Source of the DNA: Phycicoccus sp. CSK15P-2
GTDB taxonomy: Bacteria > Actinomycetota > Actinomycetes > Actinomycetales > Dermatophilaceae
NCBI RefSeq assembly: GCF_016888005.1
Contig: NZ_JAFDVE010000005.1
Coordinates: forward strand, 1-38,356
Direction of reading: 5' to 3'
Length of the DNA stretch: 38,356 bases
A model generated the notes under the pieces. It was given only the letters and a program-made list of their open reading frames with translations. It was not told the origin of the DNA and ran no database searches. A program made the position numbers and the translations under genes. Shown piece after piece: positions 24,577 through 32,342 of the stretch (positions within the stretch are counted from its first letter, which is position 1; every line of letters begins with the position of its first letter).

Positions 24577-25620
24577 GTGGGCCTGACATCGTTGTCAACG
24601 AGGGGTCGCGGGCGGGCGACCATGCGGGACGTCGCCGCTCTCGCCGGAGTGAGCCTCAAGACGGTGTCGCGGGTCGTCAACGACGAGCCCGGCGTGTCGG
24701 ACGACGTCCGGACCCGCGTGCAGACCGCCGTGGCCCGCCTCGACTACCGGCCCAACCTCGCCGCGAGCAACCTGCGCCGTCTCGGCGCCCGCACCGGCCT
24801 CATCGGCGCCCTCGTGCAGGACCTCTCGAACAGCTTCTCGGCCGCCCTGCTCCGGGCCCTCGAGGACGCCGCACGCACACGGCGCACCGGCATCCTCACC
24901 GCCAGCCTCGACGAGGAGATCCACCGCGAGCAGGCACTCGTCCACGACCTCGTGACCCGCCGGGTCGACGCGCTCGTGCTCATGCCGTCCAGCCGGTCCC
25001 AGGAGTACCTGGCGGCCGAGCTGCGCACCGGGACACCGGCGGTCTTCGTCGACCGGCCACCGCGGGGCGTCGAGGCCGACTCCGTCGTCGTCGACAACGC
25101 CTATGGTGCCCGCCTCGCGGCCGAGCATCTCCTCGACCAGGGCCACCGGCGGATCGCCGGCATCTTCCACCTCCCGCAGATCCACACCGCGGCGGAGCGG
25201 ATGCGCGGGTTCACCAGTGCGCTCACCGACGCGGGGCTAGAGCCCGACCCCCATCTCATGGTGACCGGCGTCGCCACCGTCGAGGCCACGGCCGCAGCGG
25301 TGCGAGAGCTCCTCGACCTGGCCGACCCGCCGACCGCCATCTTCGCGGCACGGAACAACCTCGCGGTCGGCGCCGTGCGCGCCATCGCCGAGCGCGGGCT
25401 CTCCCGGGAGGTCGCGCTCGTCGGGTTCGACGACTTCCCGATGTCGGACCTCGTCGACCCGCCCCTCACGGTCATCCGCCAGGACGTCCCGCGCATCGGC
25501 CGCACGGTCGCCGACCTGGTGTTCCAGCGCATCGAGGGCGACCGCTCGCCCGTGCAGCACGTCGTCCTCAACCCTTCGCTCCTCGTGCGGGGGTCCGGCG
25601 AGATCCCTCCGCGCCGGTGA
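24577..25620 (+). CDS. LacI-family repressor of the sugar importer
   Basis: A 347-aa regulator. The LacI helix-turn-helix (MRDVAALAGVSLKTVSRVVN, residues 16-35) is followed by the hinge DYRPNLAASNLR. The sugar-sensing domain (about 62-345) includes IGALVQDLSNSFSAALLRALE, VVVDNAYGARLAAEHLLDQGH and VGFDDFPMSDLVDPPLTVI. GTG 24577 has no ribosome binding site, but a promoter places transcription initiation on it, so I favour a leaderless start. ATG 24622 would begin inside the helix-turn-helix. A second operator lies within its first codons, implying autorepression. Divergence from the importer genes and the shared operators identify them as its target. Confidence 0.9.
   Translation: MGLTSLSTRGRGRATMRDVAALAGVSLKTVSRVVNDEPGVSDDVRTRVQTAVARLDYRPNLAASNLRRLGARTGLIGALVQDLSNSFSAALLRALEDAARTRRTGILTASLDEEIHREQALVHDLVTRRVDALVLMPSSRSQEYLAAELRTGTPAVFVDRPPRGVEADSVVVDNAYGARLAAEHLLDQGHRRIAGIFHLPQIHTAAERMRGFTSALTDAGLEPDPHLMVTGVATVEATAAAVRELLDLADPPTAIFAARNNLAVGAVRAIAERGLSREVALVGFDDFPMSDLVDPPLTVIRQDVPRIGRTVADLVFQRIEGDRSPVQHVVLNPSLLVRGSGEIPPRR
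24584..24597. promoter_or_regulatory. LacI-type operator O2
   Basis: TGACATCGTTGTCA is a near-perfect copy of the core of O1 (one mismatch to the palindrome). It lies at about +8 to +21 of the regulator gene, inside its coding sequence. It is spaced about 78 bp centre to centre from O1, so looping or autorepression is possible. Confidence 0.7.
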
Positions 25621-25645
25621 GCGCACTCGCGCGCGGGTGCGGCGG

Positions 25646-26032
25646 TCACCGGTGCGGCGGAGGCGCCTCGTCGACGTTGACGGTGGGGATACCGATGCCC
25701 GCACGGGCGATGACGGCGAGCGAGGGCTCACGGCCGGGGTTCGACTCGCGGTGCACGGTGAACGCGGGGACGTGGACGTAGCTGCCCACAGTGGCGTCGA
25801 CATACCCCTCCACGCCTTCGCACTCGAGGCGGAGCACTCCTCGCACGACGTACAACACGGACACGTTGGAGTCGTGGTGGTGCCAGCCGGAGACCGCGCC
25901 CGGGTCGGTGACGACCTGGCCGGACCACAGCCCCGGGACCTCGACCGCGCGGCGACGGAGCATCCCGCTCGTGGGGTCGGCCTCGACCAGCTCGTCGTCG
26001 GTGACGACCCGCACGGGCCCGCGCTCGGTCAT
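25646..26032 (-). CDS. Small cupin-domain protein
   Basis: A 128-aa single cupin barrel. Metal-binding motif 1 is recognisable in GWHHHDSNVSVLYVVRG, with the histidine cluster present but the usual glutamate replaced. Motif 2 is around PAFTVHRESNPG (YVHVPAFTVH). Such proteins range from enzymes to sensors, and nothing nearby fixes the reaction. The ribosome binding site is weak. It converges with the LacI gene (25 bases between stops) and has a strong hairpin 55 bases upstream. Confidence 0.75.
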   Translation of the reverse strand: MTERGPVRVVTDDELVEADPTSGMLRRRAVEVPGLWSGQVVTDPGAVSGWHHHDSNVSVLYVVRGVLRLECEGVEGYVDATVGSYVHVPAFTVHRESNPGREPSLAVIARAGIGIPTVNVDEAPPPHR

Positions 26033-26087
26033 CCCGCCACGGTAGCCCCGGCCCGTCCTCCCCGCCCTCTCAAGCTCTCTCACCTCT

Positions 26088-26142
26088 CGCGAACGTGTGT
26101 GAACACGCCGCACCTTCCGCGGCGTGTTCACACACGTTCGCG
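26088..26142. terminator. Perfect 24-bp hairpin after tRNA-Ser(UGA)
   Basis: The arms 26088-26111 and 26119-26142 are perfectly complementary over 24 bp around a 7-base loop (ACCTTCC). It lies 12 bases past the tRNA 3' end, where a terminator is expected. Its length and perfection also fit a mobile palindromic repeat. Confidence 0.8.
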
Positions 26143-26154
26143 ACTGGAGGCGAG

Positions 26155-26241
26155 CGGAGGGCGTGGGATTCGAACCCACGATGACGTTGCCGCCATAGCG
26201 GTTTTCAAGACCGCCGCACTAGGCCACTATGCGAGCCCTCC
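26155..26241 (-). tRNA. tRNA-Ser (UGA)
   Basis: The reverse strand gives an 87-base class II tRNA: acceptor GGAGGGC with GCCCTCC, anticodon loop CTTGAAA with anticodon TGA, a long variable arm, and T loop TTCGAAT. No CCA is encoded. Confidence 0.95.
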
Positions 26242-26387
26242 TCACCCGGCGGGCCGGGCGCCCGACCAGGGTAGGCCCCACCGGCGACCGTCCGACCACC
26301 GACGCCGGGCGCGGCCGACTCCCGTCACCGCCGAGGCCACCGGGAACGACGCCCTCTGTAGGGTCGGGGCAGACGAAAGGAGCCCCC

Positions 26388-26729
26388 ATGGGCAAGCTGT
26401 CCTTCCTCGCGGGCCTCGCAGCCGGCTACGTGCTCGGCGCCAAGGCGGGCACCCAGCGCTACGAGCAGATCCGTCGCACCTCGGGCAAGGTGTGGAACTC
26501 GGAGCCGGTGCAGAAGCAGGTCGAGAACGCCAAGGAGGCCGCGCGCACCAAGGCCGCTCCGGTCGTCGCCGACATGGTGGCCGACGCCGCCCGGGCCACG
26601 GGTGAGAAGCTCCGCCAGGGCCGGACCATCGCGTCCGAGGCCATCACGCACGACTCCCCGGAACCACGCCGCAGCGAGGACCACACCGACGCCTGGGCCG
26701 CCGCGACCAGACCCACGACGACCGACTAG
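26388..26729 (+). CDS. YtxH-like small protein
   Basis: A 113-aa protein with an N-terminal glycine-rich hydrophobic stretch (LSFLAGLAAGYVLGAKAG, residues 4-21) and then a charged helix rich in alanine, lysine and glutamate (about 25-85). This is the pattern of YtxH/general-stress-type membrane-associated proteins in actinobacteria. GTRRYEQI-type motif GTQRYEQIRR follows the hydrophobic part. GAAAGGAG lies six bases before the ATG. The tail is polar and probably disordered. Function is unknown. Confidence 0.8.
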   Translation: MGKLSFLAGLAAGYVLGAKAGTQRYEQIRRTSGKVWNSEPVQKQVENAKEAARTKAAPVVADMVADAARATGEKLRQGRTIASEAITHDSPEPRRSEDHTDAWAAATRPTTTD

Positions 26730-27117
26730 CCGCAGTCGCAAGGCCCTCGAGCACGCCCGCACGGGCCACGCCGGCGGACGCCACTGCGCATCCCCCGGGG
26801 CGGTCTCTGCCACCGCTCCCGTCCGGCGTGGCCCGCGCGCCCCACCGGGGGCGTGACCGCGTCCTCCCGGCGTCGGCCCACCCCTTCGGACGCCGAGGCG
26901 GTGGCCGCCCACCTCTGCTCGGGCGTCCTGCCGCGGCGCCCGGAGGGGCCCACGTGGAGAAGGACGAGCCCGCCGTCCCCCTGATACCCCGGCGGGGAAA
27001 GTTCTGGATCCGGACGTATCACCGTCGCCTCCGGCGGCTCCTGTTCAGCGTCGACGAACGTCACTACGCTGAGGCGCCACCGTCTCGGCCGACCCGCCTC
27101 TCATCCAGGAGCAGCCC
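26730..27117. other. Non-coding region before the protease-sigma operon
   Basis: I see no supported gene in these 388 bases. An open frame at 26828-27121 has no ribosome binding site and an arginine/proline-rich composition typical of chance frames. TGTTCA (27042-27047) and TACGCT (27065-27070), 17 bases apart, could be the operon promoter, giving a leader of about 40 bases before ATG 27118. Confidence 0.4.
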
Positions 27118-28692
27118 ATGAGCGTCACCGGCCCGGAGCAAGCGTCCAACGGCGACGGGCCCGTCGGTGACCGACCACCGGCGCCGGTGTTCGGCATTCC
27201 GGCATCGGCCCTCGAACGGTTCGATGCCGTGGTCCTGGACCCCACGACTGCGGAGCGCAACGGCGACCAACCGGCTCCGCGCCCGGTGGCGTACGTCCGC
27301 ACGCGTCTCCTGGTCCCGGGTCTCACCGACGCACAGCTCGCGGATGCCGTCGCCGCCCTGGAACGGCTCGGCGAGCAGCTGCAGTTCACCCCTCGCGTCC
27401 TGGCGAGCGCGGTCCGTGACCTGGCCGTCGAGCTCGGGTACGACGACCGGCTGGGAGCCTCCACCCACAGTGCGGTGGAGCTCGTGCCCCTCGACGAACG
27501 CACCGGCCCACCGCTCGACGCGTGGACGGTTCTCCAACGGGCCCGGCGCGAGCTCGGCGAGAAGGTGGCCGGATGGGGTCTCGACCATGTCCTCATGAGC
27601 GCGGGCACCCTCGACGGGGTCGGGTACATGGGTGGCGTCGGCTACATGGGTGGCGTCGGGTACATGGGCGGCGTCGGGTACATGGGCGGCGTCGGGTCGC
27701 CCGGCACCGCCTCCGGCAGGGCACCCGTGGCCCTGAGTGCCGAGCCGCCACGACGCAGCGCCGAACGGTCACCGGTCGTCGCCGTGCTCGACACCGGTCT
27801 CGGCAAGCACCCCTGGTTCGACGGGTCACCCCTCGTCGAGCGGGACCCTCGGATCGACGGTGTCCCGATCGGCCTGCGCTTCCCACCGGCGGACGACCCG
27901 GAGGGCTCCGGTGTCACGGTCGACCTCGTGAACGGCAGTCTCGACGCCCTCGCGGGCCACGGGACCTTCGTGGCCGGTGTCATCCGCCAGCACTGTCCGG
28001 ACGCCCGGCTGGTCGTCGTCCCTGTCATGTACGGAGACGGGGCTGCCGAGGAGCACGACGTCATCGAGGCGCTCAATGCTCTCGCGTTGTACCACTGGTC
28101 GGCCTTGGACGGCCGGACCGACGACCCTCCCCTCGACGTCGTCAACCTCTCTCTCGGGTACTACCACGAGACTCCGGCCGCCGTGCAGAACGAGACGGCG
28201 CTCCTCCACATCCTGCGCGCACTCGCGGACGACGGCGTCGCGGTCGTCGCGGCGGCCGGCAACGGAGCCACGACCGAGTACTTCTGGCCTGCCGCCCTCA
28301 CCTCGGAACCCCAGCCCGCTGTCCCCGTGACCAGCGTCGGCGCCACCAACCCCGGCGACACCTCCGTCGCGGTGTTCTCCAACACGGGCAGCTGGGTGAC
28401 CCGCTACGAGCCCGGCGTCGCGGTGGTCAGCACCATGCCGGTCACCCTCGACGGCTCCTCACGCGGGGCTGTCGCCGTGGCGGCCCGAGGCGGCAGCCCG
28501 GCCCGCAGCACCGCCGACCCCGACCGGTACGTCACCGGCTTCGGCATGTGGAGCGGTACCTCGTTCGCCTCCCCCGTGTGCGTCGGACGTATCACTGCCG
28601 CGCTCGCCGCACACAAGACCCCGGCCGACCGGGAGTCCCGGGTCGAGCAGGCACGAGAGGCGCTCAACACCGCCCTCGGAGGGACGTCGTGA
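27118..28692 (+). CDS. Cytoplasmic subtilisin-like (S8) protease with GVGYMG repeats
   Basis: A 524-aa serine protease with the full subtilase triad: D225 in VVAVLDTGLG, H281 in GHGTFVAG, and S482 in GTSFASP. The oxyanion-hole Asn lies in AAAGNGA. There is no signal peptide, so it should act inside the cell. The N-terminal ~160 residues form an extra domain (RTRLLVPGLTDAQLADAVAA and a helical part) followed by four GVGYMG units (about 167-193), which could be a flexible or cleavable joint. AGGAG lies six bases before the ATG. Its stop overlaps the sigma-factor start (TGATG). It is the first of four tightly linked genes ending with a CHAT protease. Confidence 0.9.
   Translation: MSVTGPEQASNGDGPVGDRPPAPVFGIPASALERFDAVVLDPTTAERNGDQPAPRPVAYVRTRLLVPGLTDAQLADAVAALERLGEQLQFTPRVLASAVRDLAVELGYDDRLGASTHSAVELVPLDERTGPPLDAWTVLQRARRELGEKVAGWGLDHVLMSAGTLDGVGYMGGVGYMGGVGYMGGVGYMGGVGSPGTASGRAPVALSAEPPRRSAERSPVVAVLDTGLGKHPWFDGSPLVERDPRIDGVPIGLRFPPADDPEGSGVTVDLVNGSLDALAGHGTFVAGVIRQHCPDARLVVVPVMYGDGAAEEHDVIEALNALALYHWSALDGRTDDPPLDVVNLSLGYYHETPAAVQNETALLHILRALADDGVAVVAAAGNGATTEYFWPAALTSEPQPAVPVTSVGATNPGDTSVAVFSNTGSWVTRYEPGVAVVSTMPVTLDGSSRGAVAVAARGGSPARSTADPDRYVTGFGMWSGTSFASPVCVGRITAALAAHKTPADRESRVEQAREALNTALGGTS
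27616..27696 (+). repeat. 18-bp tandem repeat encoding GVGYMG
   Basis: Four 18-bp units (27616-27633, 27634-27651, 27652-27669, 27670-27687) and a 9-bp partial unit encode repeated GVGYMG. Units differ by one to three bases. They link the N-terminal domain to the protease domain. Confidence 0.9.
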
Positions 28693-29288
28693 TGCAGACA
28701 GGGGCAGGGTCCGAGAGCCTCGCAGTCCGGGCGGCCGACGCCTTCAGAGCCTTCCGGGACGGCGACCCGTCCGGGATGTCCACGCTGGTGGACGACGTCA
28801 CGCCCCTGCTCTGGTCGATCGCCCGGCAGCAAGGCGTCAGCCGGCAAGGCGCGGAGGACGTCGTCCAGAACGCCTGGCTCAAGCTCGTCGAGCACGCGGC
28901 GTCCATCGCAGATCCGCAGTCGGTGCTCAAGTGGCTCATCACCACCACGAAACGGGACGCGTGGACGCTCGGCGCCCGGTCCCGCCGCGAGGAGCCCGGC
29001 GCCTCGGAGGACATCCGAGAGCGAGAACCGGAGAACACGGCCCCTTCACCGGAGGCCGTCGTCCTCGCCGCCGAAGCGGGCTCGGTCGTGTGGACCCATT
29101 TCGCGGCGCTTCCCCAGAGGTGCCAGACCCTGTTGCGCGCCATCGCTTTCGCGGACCGCCCCGACTACGCCCACGTGGCCGAGGCCCTCGGGATGCCCGT
29201 CGGCTCGATCGGGCCCACCCGCGGACGCTGTCTCGCCAAGCTCCGCGCCTCGCTCACGGCCGACCCTCGATGGGAGCTCTCCACATGA
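28692..29288 (+). CDS. ECF-type RNA polymerase sigma factor
   Basis: A 198-aa alternative sigma factor. Region 2 (about 20-90) shows PLLWSIARQQGVSRQGAEDVVQNAWLKL and then WLITTTKRDAW. Region 4 (about 130-190) shows LPQRCQTLLRAIAF...YAHVAEALGMPVGSIGPTRGRCLAKLR. There is no region 3 or 1.1, as in ECF factors. GGAGGG lies eight bases before ATG 28692. GTG 28689 is an alternative. Start and stop overlap with the protease gene before and the small gene after. No classical zinc anti-sigma gene adjoins it. The next gene or the two proteases may control its activity, which is inference. Confidence 0.9.
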   Translation: MQTGAGSESLAVRAADAFRAFRDGDPSGMSTLVDDVTPLLWSIARQQGVSRQGAEDVVQNAWLKLVEHAASIADPQSVLKWLITTTKRDAWTLGARSRREEPGASEDIREREPENTAPSPEAVVLAAEAGSVVWTHFAALPQRCQTLLRAIAFADRPDYAHVAEALGMPVGSIGPTRGRCLAKLRASLTADPRWELST

Positions 29289-29785
29289 CCCCCACGCCCG
29301 AGCACGAGTTCCGGCTCGCCGCCGAGCCCCTGGACGACCTGGACGCGGCCGTCCTCGCGGAGCTGCGGGGCCTCCACTCCGACGCCGACCCCCTGCCCGG
29401 CGACCTGCTGGACCGCATCAAGTTCACGATGAGCGTGGCGCATCTCGAGGCACAGGTCGCGGAGATCGTCAGCGAGTCCGATCTCGCTCCGGTCCGTGGG
29501 ACGGACTACGACCGAGCGGACACGGTGACCTTCGCCCGGGACGGCCTCAGTGTCATGGTGACGATCGAGCACGGTGAGTCCCCTCGCGCAGACGTGGCCG
29601 GCTGGGTCAGCGAGAGCGACGTCGAGGTCGAGCTGCGCGAACGGGGAAGGACCCGGACGACGAGCACCGACGATGACGGACGGTTCACGTTCACGGGAGT
29701 CGAGCGAGGGCTGGCCAGCTTCGTCCTCCGACGACGCTCGGAGCCGGACGCTCCGCCGATCATCACGCCGGCGATCGAGCTGTAG
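29285..29785 (+). CDS. Small protein with helical N-terminus and Ig-like C-terminus
   Basis: A 166-aa soluble protein. Residues 10-65 look helical and acidic (LDDLDAAVLAELRGL, DLLDRIKFTMSVAHLEAQVAEIV). Residues 75-160 look like a beta sandwich of the carboxypeptidase-regulatory/Ig type (VEVELRERGRTRTTSTDDDG, then FTFTGVERG). It has no membrane segment and no HxxxCxxC anti-sigma motif. Its start overlaps the sigma-factor stop (ATGA), so the two are made together. By position it could hold the sigma factor inactive or be a protease substrate. This is inference; I know of no firm function for such proteins. Confidence 0.75.
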   Translation: MTPTPEHEFRLAAEPLDDLDAAVLAELRGLHSDADPLPGDLLDRIKFTMSVAHLEAQVAEIVSESDLAPVRGTDYDRADTVTFARDGLSVMVTIEHGESPRADVAGWVSESDVEVELRERGRTRTTSTDDDGRFTFTGVERGLASFVLRRRSEPDAPPIITPAIEL

Positions 29786-32342
29786 GGGCCCCGACATCGA
29801 GGACGACGAGCTGCTCGTCCACGCGCAGCGGCTGCTCGCAACCGCCCGGCAGGACAACGAGGCCGGGCGGTTCGACTCCGCGGCATCCAGTCTCGACACC
29901 GCTCTCTCCCTGCTCGCCCCCCGGACGGACCGCGCGGCCATGTGGCTTCGCACTCGGGTGCTTGTCACGCGATCGTGGTCCGAGCTCGAGCGGAGGGGTA
30001 CCGAGCCTGCCCTGGCGATGTTGCACACGGCCAGGGACGCCGCTGCGGATCTCGGCGACCCGCTGCTGCTCGCCCTCACCTGGATCCAGGAGGGGACGGT
30101 ACTGGGCCGGGTCGGGGACTGGCGCGCGTGCGTGTCCGCGCTCGAGCATGCGGCGGACGGGGAGCACCTCCTCGACCCCTCGCAGACCTGGGCCCTCTGG
30201 CTCAACCTGGGACAAGCGGAGCTGGGTCTGGGCGACACTGCGGCCGCGGCGGCCCACGCCGAGGCCGCGATCGCCGTCGCCGCTGAGCACGGGCTCGTCG
30301 ACCTGGAGTTCAAGGCCCGCCACAACCGGGCCGTCGTCGCATTCGTGGACGGCGACGTCCCCCGGGCCCTGCTCCTCATGAAGGAGGCGGACCAGATGGA
30401 CGCGGCGGTCTCCCGCGACCGCGCGCGGCTCGACCACGCCGAGGTGCTCATCGCCGCCGGCCTCGTCCGGCAGGCCCGCGCGACCCTCGAGGACGCCCTC
30501 GTCACGGCCCGGGCGGAGGGGCACCGGCTCGAGACCGGGGAGATCGGCCTGCGGCTGGCCCGCTGCGACGTCCTGGAGGACGACCTCGACGGCGCGCGAC
30601 GGCACCTGCGCTCCGCCGTAGCGGCGTGGCGGACCCGGCAGGCGGATGCTCTGCTCCGGGAGGCCGAGCTCGTCCGCGCAACGGTCGACGTGGCGGACGG
30701 CTCCGACCTGCCCGCGGTCGTCACGGCTCTCGCCCGGCGGAACACGGGGATGCTCGGGCCCGCGCCCTCGGACCGGGTCGCCGTGCGGATCGAAGCCGAG
30801 GCCCGGGCCCTGCTCGGCGACCCGGACGGCGCCGAGCACCGGCTCGACAGGCTCGCGGGCCACCCGACCGGGTCGCTGGCCGCCGGCCTGCACGAGGCAC
30901 TCGTGCGGGCTCGCATCGCGGCAGCCCGTGGGCGGTGCGACGAGGCGGGGCGGCAGGCGACCACCGGCAGCCGGCTGTTGGCTGCCCATCAGCACCAGTC
31001 GTCGAGTCTCGACGTCCGGGCCGCCATGGCCCTGCACGGCCGCGCCTTGGCCAGGTTCGACGTCGAGCGGGCGCTCGAGGGCGGCGACGCTGCGGACCTG
31101 CTCAGCACGGTCGAGCGCTGGCGGGCGATCTCGCACCGGGTCGCTCCCGTCGCGGCCACGAGCGACCCCGAGCTCTCGGCCCTGACCCGCGAGCTGCGTC
31201 GGCTGCGCCGGCTGTCCACCGACGGCGGAGCGGACGTCGTCCGAGAGCTCGCGCCCCGGATCGCGGCCCTGGAGGCGGACGTCGCCGAGCGCGAGTGGAG
31301 CCTCGCCGACCAGGTGTCCAGCCGTCCCCAGGCCGGAGCGGTGGAACCCGACGAGGCCGGCGCGGCCCTGGCCGACCGGCAGGCGACGGCGGTCGAGCTC
31401 GTCGAGTCCGGTGGCGTGCTGCGTGCGGTGGTCGTCTCCGAGCGGGGTACGACGAGCCACGAGCTAGGACCGCTCGTGGACGTCGTCAGCCTCGTCGTCC
31501 GGCTCCGCCGCGACCTACGGGCACGGGCGTCGCTCGCTCCGCACTCACCCATGCTGCGGACGCTCGCACGCGCCACCCGGTCCTCGCTCGGGGCGGTCGA
31601 TGCCGTCTTCGGACGGCTGTGGGGTGGCGGTGCACGCGTGATCGTCATCCCGTCGGCGTCGTTGTCCGCCATGCCGTGGAGACTCCTCCCCTCGCTCGCC
31701 GGCTCACCGGTCACGGTGGCGCCGAGCCTGACCCGCTGGGTACGCGGCCCACAGCGCGTCGGGGCCGAGCAGCCGCAGGAGCCGCTCCGGGCCCTCTACG
31801 GGCCGGGGCTCGCCCACCCGGCACCCGAGGTCGCAGCCGTCCGCGAAGCCTGGGGCGTCTCGACGACGACCCGGGCCGCAGCGAGCAGCGACGACGTCCT
31901 CGCCGCCCTCGGCGCGGCCCGCGTGGTCCATCTCGCCGCGCACGGGACCCACGAGGCGCAGAGCCCCTTGTTCTCGTCGGTGCGGATGGCCGACGGGCCG
32001 GTGTTCGCGCACGAGTTCCCCCGGCCCGTCGTGGCCGAGCACGTCGCGCTCGCCGCCTGCGACGTCGGCCAGTTCTCCAGCCGCCCGGGGGACGAGCCGC
32101 TCGGGCTGGCGACGGCTCTGCTGTCGCTCGGGACGCACAGTGTCCTGGCCGCGGTGGCACCGGTGGCGGACGACCTCGCGGCCGAGACGATGGTGCACTA
32201 CCACCGGCAGCTCGCACGGGGCGCGGACGCCGCCGAGGCCTGGTGCGCGACCGTCGCGGAGCAACCGGACGCCGGGGCGTTCTGCGTCTACGGCTCGGAG
32301 TGGAGCGCCGGCGGGACCGAGGCCGCCGAGACCATCAGATGA
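29673..32342 (+). CDS. TPR-CHAT caspase-like protease
   Basis: A large protein whose N-terminal two thirds are helical TPR-like repeats (DNEAGRFDSAASSLDTALSL, WALWLNLGQAELGLGDTAAA and others) and whose C-terminal third is a CHAT peptidase. The catalytic dyad is visible: His in VVHLAAHGTHEA and Cys in ALAACDVGQF, residues 757 and 796 from ATG 29673. CHAT proteases are clan CD cysteine peptidases related to caspases and separase. The start is problematic. ATG 29673 is the nearest canonical codon, but it lies 113 bases inside the previous gene. The recognisable protein begins near 29796 (ATC), and CTG 29811 has GAGGA seven bases before it. The end overlaps convergent cysE by 8 bp. Confidence 0.85.
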   Translation: MTDGSRSRESSEGWPASSSDDARSRTLRRSSRRRSSCRGPDIEDDELLVHAQRLLATARQDNEAGRFDSAASSLDTALSLLAPRTDRAAMWLRTRVLVTRSWSELERRGTEPALAMLHTARDAAADLGDPLLLALTWIQEGTVLGRVGDWRACVSALEHAADGEHLLDPSQTWALWLNLGQAELGLGDTAAAAAHAEAAIAVAAEHGLVDLEFKARHNRAVVAFVDGDVPRALLLMKEADQMDAAVSRDRARLDHAEVLIAAGLVRQARATLEDALVTARAEGHRLETGEIGLRLARCDVLEDDLDGARRHLRSAVAAWRTRQADALLREAELVRATVDVADGSDLPAVVTALARRNTGMLGPAPSDRVAVRIEAEARALLGDPDGAEHRLDRLAGHPTGSLAAGLHEALVRARIAAARGRCDEAGRQATTGSRLLAAHQHQSSSLDVRAAMALHGRALARFDVERALEGGDAADLLSTVERWRAISHRVAPVAATSDPELSALTRELRRLRRLSTDGGADVVRELAPRIAALEADVAEREWSLADQVSSRPQAGAVEPDEAGAALADRQATAVELVESGGVLRAVVVSERGTTSHELGPLVDVVSLVVRLRRDLRARASLAPHSPMLRTLARATRSSLGAVDAVFGRLWGGGARVIVIPSASLSAMPWRLLPSLAGSPVTVAPSLTRWVRGPQRVGAEQPQEPLRALYGPGLAHPAPEVAAVREAWGVSTTTRAAASSDDVLAALGAARVVHLAAHGTHEAQSPLFSSVRMADGPVFAHEFPRPVVAEHVALAACDVGQFSSRPGDEPLGLATALLSLGTHSVLAAVAPVADDLAAETMVHYHRQLARGADAAEAWCATVAEQPDAGAFCVYGSEWSAGGTEAAETIR

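Noticed and set aside
26828-27121. Possible 97-aa protein before the protease operon
   Set aside because: There is no ribosome binding site, the composition is typical of non-coding GC-rich DNA, and it overlaps the likely promoter and the protease start.
27616-27696. CRISPR-like array
   Set aside because: The 18-bp units are contiguous without spacers and encode a hexapeptide repeat in frame. No cas genes are present anywhere in the window.
29673-32342. CHAT protein as part of a type III-E CRISPR effector
   Set aside because: There is no gRAMP, cas1/cas2 or repeat array nearby. The resemblance is only in the pairing of TPR-CHAT with a sigma factor.
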